Assembly (NCBI GenBank): GCA_020053105.1
Contig: JAGVNU010000030.1
Coordinates: forward strand, 1-64,000
Length of the DNA stretch: 64,000 nt
Direction: 5' to 3'
From: Thermodesulfovibrionia bacterium
GTDB lineage: Bacteria; Nitrospirota; Thermodesulfovibrionia; UBA6902
Shown here: positions 11,297 to 21,246 of the stretch, piece after piece
Layout: each line of letters starts with the position of its first letter
Position numbering within the stretch: position 1 is the stretch's first letter
Program-made: the position numbers and the translations under genes
Notes under the pieces: model-generated
What the model was told of the DNA's origin: nothing
Seen by the model: the letters and a program-made list of their open reading frames with translations, nothing else
Database searches by the model: none

Positions 11297-12332
11297 AGCA
11301 GGACACATTACCCTTTAATATAATATCCACAATCTCCGGATCAAACTGTTTGTCTGTATTTTCTCTTAATTCGCTCTCAACCTTACCCATTGTGAGAGCG
11401 TCTCTGTATGGCCTTGCACTCATCATTGCATCGATTGCGTCCGCAACCACAACTATTCTCGCGGACAATGGTATCTGCTCGCCTTTAAGTCCCCCGGGAT
11501 AACCCATTCCATCATACCGTTCATGGTGGTGAAGGATAACAGGGATCGCGTCTTCAAGAAACGGCACCGACTGGACGATCCTGGCGCCTATCGCGGGATG
11601 TTTTTTTATTTCCGTATATTCATCCAGCGTAAGCTTCCCGTTTTTCCTGAGGATATTCTCTTCTATCCCGATCTTTCCGATATCATGAATTGCAGCCGCA
11701 TTTTCTATCTCTTTTATCGTCTTGGCGGGGATCCCCAGCGCCCCGGCGATAGAAGAAGAAAGCTTTGCCACCCGGTTGGAGTGGTTGTGTGTATAATGGT
11801 CTTTTGCGTCTATAGTAAGAATAAGGGCATTCACCGTCCCCTCATAACAGGTCATGATATTGCTCCTGGCCTTTATTACCTGATCTTCAAGATATGAGGC
11901 CCTGTCCAGCAATATGTCCCTTTCCAGTTTTAAGCCGGTATTGGCGCGCCTTTTCTTCAGGCCTTTTTCTACAACCAGTAAAACATCGTCCTTGTCAAAA
12001 GGTTTAATCAGATAATCAAATGCGCCGAAGCGTATGGCGTCCCTGGCCGTTTCAAGACTCGCGTATGCCGTTAACAGTATAACTTCAGTATCAGGATGTT
12101 TCTTCTTGATTTCCTGTAAAGCCGTGATGCCGTCCATCTTCGGCATCTTTATGTCCATCACTATGAGGTCATAAGGGTCCTGGAGCATCATATCAATTCC
12201 TTCAAAAGCCCCGGAAGCTGTTGATACCCTGTATTTGTCTTTTAAAACCATCCGGATAGATTCCCTGGGCGCAAGCTCATCATCAATTACGAGAATACGT
12301 TCTATGCTATCCACTAATGCGACCTCCCTCAA
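11256..12332 (-). CDS. Response regulator with HD-GYP domain (c-di-GMP phosphodiesterase type)
   Basis: REC (LVIDDELAPRES, DLIVMDIKMPKMDG, KPFDKDD) plus HDIGKIGI and HHERYDGMGYPGG. Confidence 0.93.
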   Translation of the reverse strand: MREVALVDSIERILVIDDELAPRESIRMVLKDKYRVSTASGAFEGIDMMLQDPYDLIVMDIKMPKMDGITALQEIKKKHPDTEVILLTAYASLETARDAIRFGAFDYLIKPFDKDDVLLVVEKGLKKRRANTGLKLERDILLDRASYLEDQVIKARSNIMTCYEGTVNALILTIDAKDHYTHNHSNRVAKLSSSIAGALGIPAKTIKEIENAAAIHDIGKIGIEENILRKNGKLTLDEYTEIKKHPAIGARIVQSVPFLEDAIPVILHHHERYDGMGYPGGLKGEQIPLSARIVVVADAIDAMMSARPYRDALTMGKVESELRENTDKQFDPEIVDIILKGNVSCCRGGVFPPTNNHQ

Positions 12333-14346
12333 TCGAAATAATAGAGCTCCTTCTCTCCAGAATCGGCAATTTAACTATGAAGGCATTTATACCGTCCCCG
12401 CTTTTCACATCCAGACTTCCACCGTGTCCTTCGATAATTTTGTGGCTTATGGGAATATTCAGTTCGGTCCCGAGATGTTTAATATCCAGAAGAGGTTTCA
12501 TCAAATCCTGTTTCCCCTCCCCGATCAGTTCATCCCCTGCAAACGAGATGGCTATCTCAACTGAAGGGACCTCCTGTGCCACTGCATTCGTATTCATTGT
12601 GATAAATGTGCCGTCAGGCGTCCTGTCAATAATGCCGAGCACGAGATAATAGACGGACTTTATTAAATTCTTCCTGTCAATGTTGATATACATGGTCTTA
12701 TCGGTCAATTGTTTGGAAAACTTGTGGGTCTCGGGGATATTTTTTGAAATAAAGGCCGCAGCTTCATTCATGAAATCATTTATATTTACTTTTTCAAAAT
12801 TATAATTCTGGGAACTCGAGAAGGTCACCAGTTTGTCGATTAAACTGTCAAGCATTCTTATTGACTGGCTTACCGTCGAGATATAGAATTTATTCAGGTC
12901 ATCATCAGAGTATTTTTCATTGAGCAGTTGTGTAAACGTCTGGATGGATGTAAGGGGATTTCTGACTTCATGGGCTATTTTTGCCATAAGGTCATTTACA
13001 GCCTTGAGTTTTTCGGCCTTATTGCGCTGCTCCTCCAGTTTCTTGGAGTCGGAAAGATCGGAAAATACAATGCCGGCCCCGATGGGGTTCTGCTGTTCAT
13101 CAATGAGCCTGTAGCTGTTTATCCCGAGCGGCAGCCTGGAAGGATTTATAATCACTTCAAAACGTTTGTATGTCTTCCCGGTTACCATTGTTTCATACAG
13201 GATGTCCCCCAATGGAGACGGGAGCTCCCTCAGATCGCTGCCGACAATATGGGCAGGATCAAAATTCAGGATCTCTGATGCCTGCTGATTAAATATGGTT
13301 ATTTTTTCATCCCTGTCTATAGCTATCATTCCACTGCTCATGCTTGAAAGGACCTTGTTCGTAAATTCCTTCTGATACCACATCTGATGATAGAGGTCCA
13401 CATCCTTAACCGCGGCAGCGAGGTAATTGCACAATACATAAATTATCTCTAATTCTTCCCTGTAAAAAGGCTCTTCAGTAACTTTGTTGTCCATATTAAA
13501 AATTCCAATCAGCTTCCCCTTGTAAATCATTGGGAATGAAATCAGACACTGCAATGCCCCCATTTCGCCGGCAATACTTACTGAAGAAGAATCTACAAAA
13601 CTCACCGGTTTGTTCAGTATCCGCCCCGTCTTTGCCAGCCAGGACGCAAGGGCGCTGTCCTTGCCGAGCTTAATGTTGTCAGCGATATATGGATCGAGCC
13701 CGTATTGGGCCCTTACGTGAAACCCTGTCTTGTCTTTAAGCATCACTGACATCTTGCATACGCGGGCTATTTCCATGACAGAATCTATAAAATGGTCCAG
13801 AAGCTTGTGCATATCAAAACTCACTGTCAGCATCCTTGCAAAATTCACTATGACCTTTTCGTGAATATACCTTCCCGCAGGAACGGAATCATAGCGGACA
13901 GGGGAACTCTCGGCCTCCCCCCTGTTAAGGACCTGCACCTGCGCCGTACTTGCGACATCCCGCGACTGTTTTAACATCCTTAATTCATTCTCAAACCTCT
14001 GCCGTTCAAGCGCGCGTCTCACTACAACCGGCAGGTCATTCATGACTGTTCCGGCCTCGACACAATCAAAAATACTATTCGGCAGATTGTCCATTTCATA
14101 TTTATCAGGCTTCTCGGGGGCAATAAGCACTACCCTGTTTTCATCAAGCCTGTTCAGGAAGTCTCTGAGAGAAAACAGCTTATGGGAATCAGTGTCGATA
14201 AGAATAAGGTTCAGAGGGATATTACCGTATAATTCTTCGAGTTCTTCCAGTGTTTTGAGGGGATAAACCGTGAATTGATGGAGGGCTTTTTTGACATTAG
14301 GAATAATCACATCATCGCTGTCACTTAATAAAGCCAGTAGTTCCAT
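12307..14346 (-). CDS. GAF/PAS histidine kinase-like protein with degenerate HATPase domain
   Basis: HisKA IAHEVRNPLTSIQTF present; N, G1 and G2 boxes not canonical (SVYYLVLGIIDRT; FAGDELIGEGK; LGTELNIPIS). Confidence 0.85.
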   Translation of the reverse strand: MELLALLSDSDDVIIPNVKKALHQFTVYPLKTLEELEELYGNIPLNLILIDTDSHKLFSLRDFLNRLDENRVVLIAPEKPDKYEMDNLPNSIFDCVEAGTVMNDLPVVVRRALERQRFENELRMLKQSRDVASTAQVQVLNRGEAESSPVRYDSVPAGRYIHEKVIVNFARMLTVSFDMHKLLDHFIDSVMEIARVCKMSVMLKDKTGFHVRAQYGLDPYIADNIKLGKDSALASWLAKTGRILNKPVSFVDSSSVSIAGEMGALQCLISFPMIYKGKLIGIFNMDNKVTEEPFYREELEIIYVLCNYLAAAVKDVDLYHQMWYQKEFTNKVLSSMSSGMIAIDRDEKITIFNQQASEILNFDPAHIVGSDLRELPSPLGDILYETMVTGKTYKRFEVIINPSRLPLGINSYRLIDEQQNPIGAGIVFSDLSDSKKLEEQRNKAEKLKAVNDLMAKIAHEVRNPLTSIQTFTQLLNEKYSDDDLNKFYISTVSQSIRMLDSLIDKLVTFSSSQNYNFEKVNINDFMNEAAAFISKNIPETHKFSKQLTDKTMYINIDRKNLIKSVYYLVLGIIDRTPDGTFITMNTNAVAQEVPSVEIAISFAGDELIGEGKQDLMKPLLDIKHLGTELNIPISHKIIEGHGGSLDVKSGDGINAFIVKLPILERRSSIISIEGGRISG

Positions 14347-14426
14347 TTTTATATGTTCGTCCGGATAATGAGTTATTGAACAGCCGTCTCTTCAGGATAA
14401 AAACTATATTATTATATATATATTCA

Positions 14427-16535
14427 TCAATTCTGTACAGGCAAAGAAATTGTAAATGTTGTGCCTTTTAATAACTGACTTTTCACTTTTATGCTGCCTT
14501 TATGGTCTTCCACAATCCTCTTGCTTATGGCCAGTCCCAGGCCTATTCCCATCTCCTTTGTCGTGACAAAAGGGTCGAATATCTTTGATATATCGTCCGG
14601 GTGGATCCCCTCCCCGGTGTCGGTTATAGCTATATCCACGTAGTCACCGTCAGGATTAATTTGAACTTTCAGCATGCCTTCTCCATACATGGCCTGACAT
14701 CCGTTTGTAATTAAGTTGATAAATGCCTGTTTCAGGTTTGTAGCATCACCCGACATCTCTATCACGCTGATACCGTAATATTTTTCTATAGTTATTTTCT
14801 TTTTTTCAAAGTCGAGTTTCCCCTTCACATAATCAACTGTCTCATCTACGAGCGACACAAGATTGAAATTGTTGGAACGGGACGATTTCTTCTCTGTAGA
14901 ATAATCCAGGAGGTCGTTAATAAGTCCGTCTATTCTTTCAATTTCACCTTCAACTATCTTGGAAAAAGAGACCCTGAACTCCTCATCGTTGTATTTTTCC
15001 GGCATCAACTGGGCAAATGTTTTAAGAGATGTCAAAGGATTTCTTATTTCGTGAGCAAAAGTCGCCGACATCATTCCTATTGACGCAAGTCTTTCAGAAT
15101 GGACTTTGTCCTTATATAATTGGGCATTTTTTATCGAGACAGCAAACTGGTTGGAGATAATGCCGAGCAAATTGATGTCATCATTTGTAAACATGTCTCC
15201 GGACAGTTTTTCACCAAGGACCAATAAAAGTACAAGTTTCGTGTCATTAAATACCGGGACTACTACTTCACCATGAAATGGCTCAAGATCGCTCTTTATA
15301 CGTTCAATGATTTCCTGTCCGAGCTGTTTCTCATGTGCCGGGAGTTCATCCTTAACGAGGACATCTTCAGATTTTCGGTAAAATTTAACCACCTCGGAAT
15401 TTATCTGTATTTTCATTTCTTCATCATTTTCAGAATGATCATTCTTGTCTTTTTCATCCTGGTCTTTTTTATTCGACTGAGAATATACGATTTCATAACC
15501 ACTGCCCGGCACAGCATGCAGGACATATATATTTGTCAGTCCAAGAGTCGATACGATTGCGTTTCCGACATATTTAAATAAATCATCAAGATCGAAAATT
15601 GAAGTAAGCTCGCGGCTTATCTTCCGTATTGTAGGATAATAATCGTAATTTTTTTTATAAAAGCTCTTGTCGATAAATGACTGTATTTTGTTCTTGAGCG
15701 GGTTAAAAAGAAAGGCGATGATGAGCGCTGCAACGACAGTCACGGCAAATGATTTTACGCCGGCTATGCTGGACAAAAATTTTGTCATACTAACAACCAG
15801 GACTACAAACAGACTGGTCAATATTCCGGCGGATATTGAATACACCATACTCTTTCGAAACACAAAATTTATGTCCATGAGTCGATAACGGAGGATAGCG
15901 TAAGTCGAAATAAGGCAATATATCGGTATCGTGAAATTACCGAATGGATATATATCGATTCCGAACATGGGAAAAAAGTTGGTGCTGCCTCCTGCAAAGC
16001 CTAATAGCATTCCAATAAAAAAATATATACTTTGATGTCTCTTGATACCACTGCTTTTCCTATAATATTTAATCAATTCATAATGTCCCCAAACAACCAG
16101 GCCCACCCAAATTATGAAAAAAACCGGATAAGATACGCCGGCAGCCTGATTATAATAAAGAGAATTAAAGGCAAACCTTACCTTAGTTATAAAAAAGTCG
16201 GTAAAATTCATGAAGAGGAAAAAAAATCCCTGTAAATATGCGAATTGAATGGCCCGCTTTCGCTTAGTATCAATTTCACAAAACACGCAAATCGTATGGA
16301 AAAAACATACAGGAATAAAAATACCGCCTACGTGAGCGAGTTTCCAGCTGATTATTGCCGATGAAGGTGTAGTAGAGATTCCGATAAAAAAAGCCCCGGC
16401 GCCCCATATTGCCACTGATAAATTGAACAGGGCCCAAACACGATGCAGTGTTGTTTTCCCATACAACACGACAAGCAAGGCCAATGACAAACAGGTCGTC
16501 CCAAGTACTGCGCCCGCAAATGCAAATAAGTTCAA
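14427..16535 (-). CDS. Sensor histidine kinase with N-terminal multi-TM and GAF-like domains
   Basis: N-terminal TM helices; FAHEIRNPLTSLKTFAQL; NLITNGCQAM, DTGEGI, GIGLGLAISKRIVEDHKG. Confidence 0.92.
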   Translation of the reverse strand: MNLFAFAGAVLGTTCLSLALLVVLYGKTTLHRVWALFNLSVAIWGAGAFFIGISTTPSSAIISWKLAHVGGIFIPVCFFHTICVFCEIDTKRKRAIQFAYLQGFFFLFMNFTDFFITKVRFAFNSLYYNQAAGVSYPVFFIIWVGLVVWGHYELIKYYRKSSGIKRHQSIYFFIGMLLGFAGGSTNFFPMFGIDIYPFGNFTIPIYCLISTYAILRYRLMDINFVFRKSMVYSISAGILTSLFVVLVVSMTKFLSSIAGVKSFAVTVVAALIIAFLFNPLKNKIQSFIDKSFYKKNYDYYPTIRKISRELTSIFDLDDLFKYVGNAIVSTLGLTNIYVLHAVPGSGYEIVYSQSNKKDQDEKDKNDHSENDEEMKIQINSEVVKFYRKSEDVLVKDELPAHEKQLGQEIIERIKSDLEPFHGEVVVPVFNDTKLVLLLVLGEKLSGDMFTNDDINLLGIISNQFAVSIKNAQLYKDKVHSERLASIGMMSATFAHEIRNPLTSLKTFAQLMPEKYNDEEFRVSFSKIVEGEIERIDGLINDLLDYSTEKKSSRSNNFNLVSLVDETVDYVKGKLDFEKKKITIEKYYGISVIEMSGDATNLKQAFINLITNGCQAMYGEGMLKVQINPDGDYVDIAITDTGEGIHPDDISKIFDPFVTTKEMGIGLGLAISKRIVEDHKGSIKVKSQLLKGTTFTISLPVQN

Positions 16536-17935
16536 CGAATGGTTTCCTTCTCTAATATTTTATTTGATGTGTCCCGTCCCAGGTATGCAACTCCCCCTAC
16601 TCCCTGATATAAAGTGGTCCAATGACCCGTCAGATAAAAATTCTCTATACCTGTATTTTGTGTAAAACCTGATACAGCAAACTGCGAAGGGGTCTTGGCC
16701 CACCCATAAGCCGCTCCTTTATGATTAGATGTCCATTTATTTAAGGTCATGGGTGTCGCGGCATCTTTAAATGTTACATGACGCGACAAATCCGGGATCA
16801 AACGTTCCATCTTATTTATATAAACATCAATCAACCTTTTTTTGTTGGCTTGCCAGTATGCTTCATTAATAAACGGCACATTAACGAACATAAATAGACT
16901 ATCATTAGACGATAACCGGGCCAGGAACCAGTCCAGTTCATCGACTTTCCCCTGTATGGTTAAATTGTAAATATTATCTATATCATAATGCGGCATAAAC
17001 CATACGACTGAATCTTTGCAGACATTTTCAAGCTTGCCGTCTGTTCCCAAATACAAGATGAACGCTGACAGGGAAGGTTCCATTTCATTTAACAAGCTCA
17101 TTATTTTTTGACCTGACACCTCCTCCCCAATGAGCGATACATACGCATACGCAGCATCACTATTGGAAATTAAATACTTAGATGAGAAGGCATCATTTGT
17201 TACTGTTTCAACTCCCTGTACCTTTCCGTCACTTACTTTGATTCTGTTTGCAGCACAGGAAAACAATATGTCGCCGCCAAACTCTCCAAACCGTGCAGCA
17301 AGGATGTCCGCCAGGGCCTGAACAGAGCCGTCCGGACAATACCCTCCGTCAAACATAAATTCCTTATAAATAAGAACTGCGGTAACAGACGATATTTTAG
17401 ACGGCGGCAAACCGGCATTACCCAATACAGGCAGCGAAAGGACCGCTTTCAATCTATTGTCTTTAAAATACCTGTCGAGCAAAATCTGAAATGTAATGGA
17501 TTTCAATGACATCAGAGAAATACCTTCACAGCTCCGGATATAATCAAAAAACGTCCTGATACTCTCTGACTCAGCAGGGAAAATATCCTGAAATTCACGG
17601 ACCGTCTTATCCAAATCGTTCCAGTAATGAATCGTAAAATCCGGAGCAATAATTATATCCGATGGGTCATGTCTTGTGATCTTTAATCGTTTCTCGATAT
17701 CCAGTTCTTTCAGAATAGTCCTTACGTTGCCGCCATTTCTCAGACTTCCCAGTGAATGAACGCATGCATCAAATTGAAAGCCCCCGCGTTTAAATGACGT
17801 GCAGTACCCTCCCGGTTTTGCGTTTTTCTCAACAATTAAAACCTTCATCCCGCCCTTTGCCAAATAGCATCCGCAAACGAGACCGCTTATTCCGGCTCCT
17901 ATAATTATTGCGTCATAATCATACTGTTGTGCCAT
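16532..17935 (-). CDS. FAD-dependent oxidoreductase, phytoene desaturase (CrtI)/retinol saturase-like
   Basis: YDAIIIGAGISGLVCGCYLAKGGMKVLIVEKNAKPGGYC dinucleotide-binding motif; likely ATG at 17935 (MAQQYDYD). Confidence 0.85.
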   Translation of the reverse strand: MAQQYDYDAIIIGAGISGLVCGCYLAKGGMKVLIVEKNAKPGGYCTSFKRGGFQFDACVHSLGSLRNGGNVRTILKELDIEKRLKITRHDPSDIIIAPDFTIHYWNDLDKTVREFQDIFPAESESIRTFFDYIRSCEGISLMSLKSITFQILLDRYFKDNRLKAVLSLPVLGNAGLPPSKISSVTAVLIYKEFMFDGGYCPDGSVQALADILAARFGEFGGDILFSCAANRIKVSDGKVQGVETVTNDAFSSKYLISNSDAAYAYVSLIGEEVSGQKIMSLLNEMEPSLSAFILYLGTDGKLENVCKDSVVWFMPHYDIDNIYNLTIQGKVDELDWFLARLSSNDSLFMFVNVPFINEAYWQANKKRLIDVYINKMERLIPDLSRHVTFKDAATPMTLNKWTSNHKGAAYGWAKTPSQFAVSGFTQNTGIENFYLTGHWTTLYQGVGGVAYLGRDTSNKILEKETIR

Positions 17936-17936
17936 A

Positions 17937-19235
17937 TCAGTGTAACCTCTTGAATACCGCTGCTGAATTATAGCCTGCAAAGGCACAGCATGTTTTCATT
18001 GCCATATTCACTTCAGTTTCAATTTTCTCTTTGACCGGAGATATATTGAAAGCGGGATTAACGTTCTCACAATTAAGAGTAGGCAACACTGTTTTGTGTT
18101 CGAGCGACAGCAGAAGAATTGCAGTTTCCAATAAGGCGCTCCCCCCAAGGTTATGACCTACATACGGCTTAAATGCCGTAATAAGGGGCTTTGCGGGATT
18201 TAATCCAAAGATATCCGTTATTGCCTTTGCTTCATAATGATCAATAGATTGAGAACCCACTCCATGAGGACACAGCATTTCAATTTCTTCTTTATTGATT
18301 TTGCTTTGAGATATGGCTTTCAATATCGCCTTTTGATATGAATCGCTCCCGATTTGAGGGGTCGTTACTTTCCACCCTTCAAGGTGGAACCCTCCCCCCA
18401 GGTACTCTGCATATATATGAGCATTTCTCTTTTCAGCATGTTCGAGTGCCTCTAAAACTAGACCCACTCCACCGTCGCCAAAGACAAGACCGTTACTGTC
18501 TTTACAAAATGGTCTGATCTTTCCATCCCGGGAATAAAGGCCGATATCTCTGAACCAGAGATACTTATATATTTCCGTGTACTCCGAGGCAGCCACAACA
18601 ACTGCGGAACTCTGATTGCATTTTATCATCTGTGCGGCAGATTCCAGGGCATAAAGCCCTGATGCGCAGGCATTGTTTGTGAACAGTGAGTAATTATGGA
18701 TATTAAAAGCCTTGGCCACATGAAACAGCGTCATAAAAGTCTGCACATCATAACCGCTTTTCAGACAGTCACGGTACAGCTTTTCATAAAATTCCTTCCT
18801 GGATAAATTTGCGCCGATATCGGATTTCAGGGCATCGTATGATACCTGACTGAGCTTCAGGAGAAACGGCATGAGGCCCATATTTTCATGGGTCAAAACA
18901 AGGCTGAGACCATTATCTTCTGTACCGTATCCGAGCCCGCTGTCTTCCAGGGACAACGCGACTGCAGCCATGAGGTAATTCAAATCTACCGGCGGCTCTT
19001 CCTGTTTCCAGTCCTTCATATAGGCCATGGCGAATTCATCTACCTGAAATTTTCCGAAGTCAAAATCTTTTACGCTATGCACCGGGAAACTCTCCCAGGA
19101 TGCCCCATCGATGTTAAATTCCCTTGAACTTAACCCGGTCCGCTGTTCAATGATGCCCTGCCAGAACGCGTCCTTCCCGATTCCTGCTGAAGCTATGGGG
19201 CCGATGCCTGTAACTACAACTCTATTTTGTTTCAT
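17937..19235 (-). CDS. Beta-ketoacyl-ACP synthase (KS1), catalytic triad intact
   Basis: Cys in NNACASGLYAL, His in CPHGVGS, His in KPYVGHNLGGSA. Confidence 0.88.
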   Translation of the reverse strand: MKQNRVVVTGIGPIASAGIGKDAFWQGIIEQRTGLSSREFNIDGASWESFPVHSVKDFDFGKFQVDEFAMAYMKDWKQEEPPVDLNYLMAAVALSLEDSGLGYGTEDNGLSLVLTHENMGLMPFLLKLSQVSYDALKSDIGANLSRKEFYEKLYRDCLKSGYDVQTFMTLFHVAKAFNIHNYSLFTNNACASGLYALESAAQMIKCNQSSAVVVAASEYTEIYKYLWFRDIGLYSRDGKIRPFCKDSNGLVFGDGGVGLVLEALEHAEKRNAHIYAEYLGGGFHLEGWKVTTPQIGSDSYQKAILKAISQSKINKEEIEMLCPHGVGSQSIDHYEAKAITDIFGLNPAKPLITAFKPYVGHNLGGSALLETAILLLSLEHKTVLPTLNCENVNPAFNISPVKEKIETEVNMAMKTCCAFAGYNSAAVFKRLH

Positions 19236-19242
19236 AACTTAT

Positions 19243-20487
19243 TTACTGTTCCTTAAACTTCTTGACAACCAGGCAGGAGTTATTCCCGCCGAAGGCAAAT
19301 GCATTATTCAATGCTATATTCACTTTCTTTACTTTTGCCTTGTTGGGCACACAATCCACACTGCAATTCGGGTCCGGGGTCTCAAAATTTATTGTAGGGG
19401 GAATAATGTTTTCTTTGACAGTAAGACAGCAGGCAAGCGCCTCAATTGCAGACGCAGCGCCCATAGGATGGCCAAGCATCGATTTTATCGAACTGACAGG
19501 GATGTACTCATATCTGTCCTTGAAAACACTTTTTATTGCAGAGCACTCGGTTTTATCATTGCCCTGTGTGCCGGTCCCGTGAGCATTTATATAATCAACA
19601 TCATCCTTATTAGTACGTGTATATTTCAGCGCCTTCAGTATCGCCTTTTCTATGCCGTCAGCCTTTGATGCGGTCATATGATAGGCATCACAACTGATGC
19701 CGTAACCCGGTATCTCCGCGTATATTTCCACATTCCTGCTCAGCGCTGACTCCAGAGACTCCAGAAAAAGGACCGCCGCTCCTTCACCCACGAGCATCCC
19801 TTTCCTGTTTTTATCAAAAGGCTGACACTTCTCGGGGGCCATTGCATAGACGCGATGAAAACCCGTAAATGCAAGCTTGGAAAACGCGTCAGCTCCGCCC
19901 ACTATCGCGAAGTCCAGATCGCCCCTTTTAATGAAATCAAATCCGTACCCCACGGCATAGTTGCCGGCAGCGCAGGCTGTCGGGATCATATAATTAGGAC
20001 CGTCAATCTTAAAGAACATTGCGATATTAGCAGGTATGTTATTGGCCGAGGATTGGGCTATATTTGTTTTACTCAGATCATAACTGCCTTTCATTACCCA
20101 CTCATCTACAACTTCTTCGATCAGTTTTTCGCCCATTGTGGTCCCAATAAATATTCCGGTTTTTTGGCCGTTAATTTTAGACAGGGGGAATTTGGCATCC
20201 TTTAATGCCAATGCTGCAGCAGCGATGGACAGTTGTGAAGTCCGTCCCAGATATGGAAGTTTCCGTCTATTGATAAACGCTTCGGGTTGGAAATTTTTTA
20301 TCTCCCCGGCATGATGACATCTGTATTCTTTTGTGTCAAAAGATGAAACCCTGCTGATACCGGATGTACCGCTGATTATTGCCTTCCAGAATTCATCCTT
20401 GCCGATCCCTACTGACGACACTACGCCTAAACCGGTAACGACAACCCTGCGTTTCTGGACATTGATTGGTTTCATGCCGTGAGACAA
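19243..20487 (-). CDS. Beta-ketoacyl-ACP synthase (KS2), FabF-like, catalytic triad intact
   Basis: PTACAAGNYA, YINAHGTGTQGND, KSMLGHPMGAASA. Confidence 0.93.
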   Translation of the reverse strand: MSHGMKPINVQKRRVVVTGLGVVSSVGIGKDEFWKAIISGTSGISRVSSFDTKEYRCHHAGEIKNFQPEAFINRRKLPYLGRTSQLSIAAAALALKDAKFPLSKINGQKTGIFIGTTMGEKLIEEVVDEWVMKGSYDLSKTNIAQSSANNIPANIAMFFKIDGPNYMIPTACAAGNYAVGYGFDFIKRGDLDFAIVGGADAFSKLAFTGFHRVYAMAPEKCQPFDKNRKGMLVGEGAAVLFLESLESALSRNVEIYAEIPGYGISCDAYHMTASKADGIEKAILKALKYTRTNKDDVDYINAHGTGTQGNDKTECSAIKSVFKDRYEYIPVSSIKSMLGHPMGAASAIEALACCLTVKENIIPPTINFETPDPNCSVDCVPNKAKVKKVNIALNNAFAFGGNNSCLVVKKFKEQ

Positions 20488-20548
20488 TCATGATACAAAC
20501 AATATTCAATATCCACAAACATACTGCAGCAGTCTATGATCACGTTAT

Positions 20549-20986
20549 TCATTTCTTTTGAATACTGAATATAAGGTTCGCTTTTGCTATTACTCTGTCA
20601 TCTACTTTCACGACAGCATCCGTAATCGCAGCATTATCAAGGAATTTCACCTTCTTTGATTCTATAATTAATTTATCGCCCGGATAAGCCGGGGACATAA
20701 ATTCCGACTTGACCTTCCCTAAATAGTAATCAGGGTGTTCTGCCGCTACCGCAGGTCTGTCAATCGAAAAAAGAATTACTGAAGCCTGCGCCATTGCCTC
20801 GATGATCAACACTCCCGGCATCATGGGATTGCCAGGGAAGTGGCCTTTAAAATAGCTTTCACTGTCCCTTAAAATTTTTATCGCTACCACCCGTTGAGTG
20901 CCTTCAATTTCAATTACTTCGTCAATAAAAAGAAAAGGTTCCCGATGAGGCAAGACAGCCTTGATCTTTATCTTGTCCCATATCAT
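20549..20986 (-). CDS. FabZ-like 3-hydroxyacyl-ACP dehydratase
   Basis: LPHREPFLFIDEV and GHFPGNPMMPGVLIIEAMAQ. Confidence 0.93.
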   Translation of the reverse strand: MIWDKIKIKAVLPHREPFLFIDEVIEIEGTQRVVAIKILRDSESYFKGHFPGNPMMPGVLIIEAMAQASVILFSIDRPAVAAEHPDYYLGKVKSEFMSPAYPGDKLIIESKKVKFLDNAAITDAVVKVDDRVIAKANLIFSIQKK

Positions 20987-21234
20987 GAAAGTGGTTCTTT
21001 ATTTAATGGGGCCGTATATTCGACAACCTGCCTGAGATTCCTGATTTTTGGAATGTCCTGTTCAGGAATGATAATCCTGTACTTTTTCTCAAATGCCGCG
21101 ACAATTTCAATGGCCTTTAATGAATCAATGTTTAAATCTCTGAAAAAGTCCGCATCAGGCGTAAGTTTATCAATCGGGATTTCAAGAATTTCCGAAACCA
21201 TGTTCCTTATTTCTTCTTCGTAGTTGTTGCTCAC
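20983..21234 (-). CDS. Acyl carrier protein
   Basis: 83 aa; DLNIDSLKAIEIVAAFEKKYRIIIPEQD with phosphopantetheine Ser. Confidence 0.93.
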   Translation of the reverse strand: MSNNYEEEIRNMVSEILEIPIDKLTPDADFFRDLNIDSLKAIEIVAAFEKKYRIIIPEQDIPKIRNLRQVVEYTAPLNKEPLS

Positions 21235-21246
21235 AAATAGTCCTCC

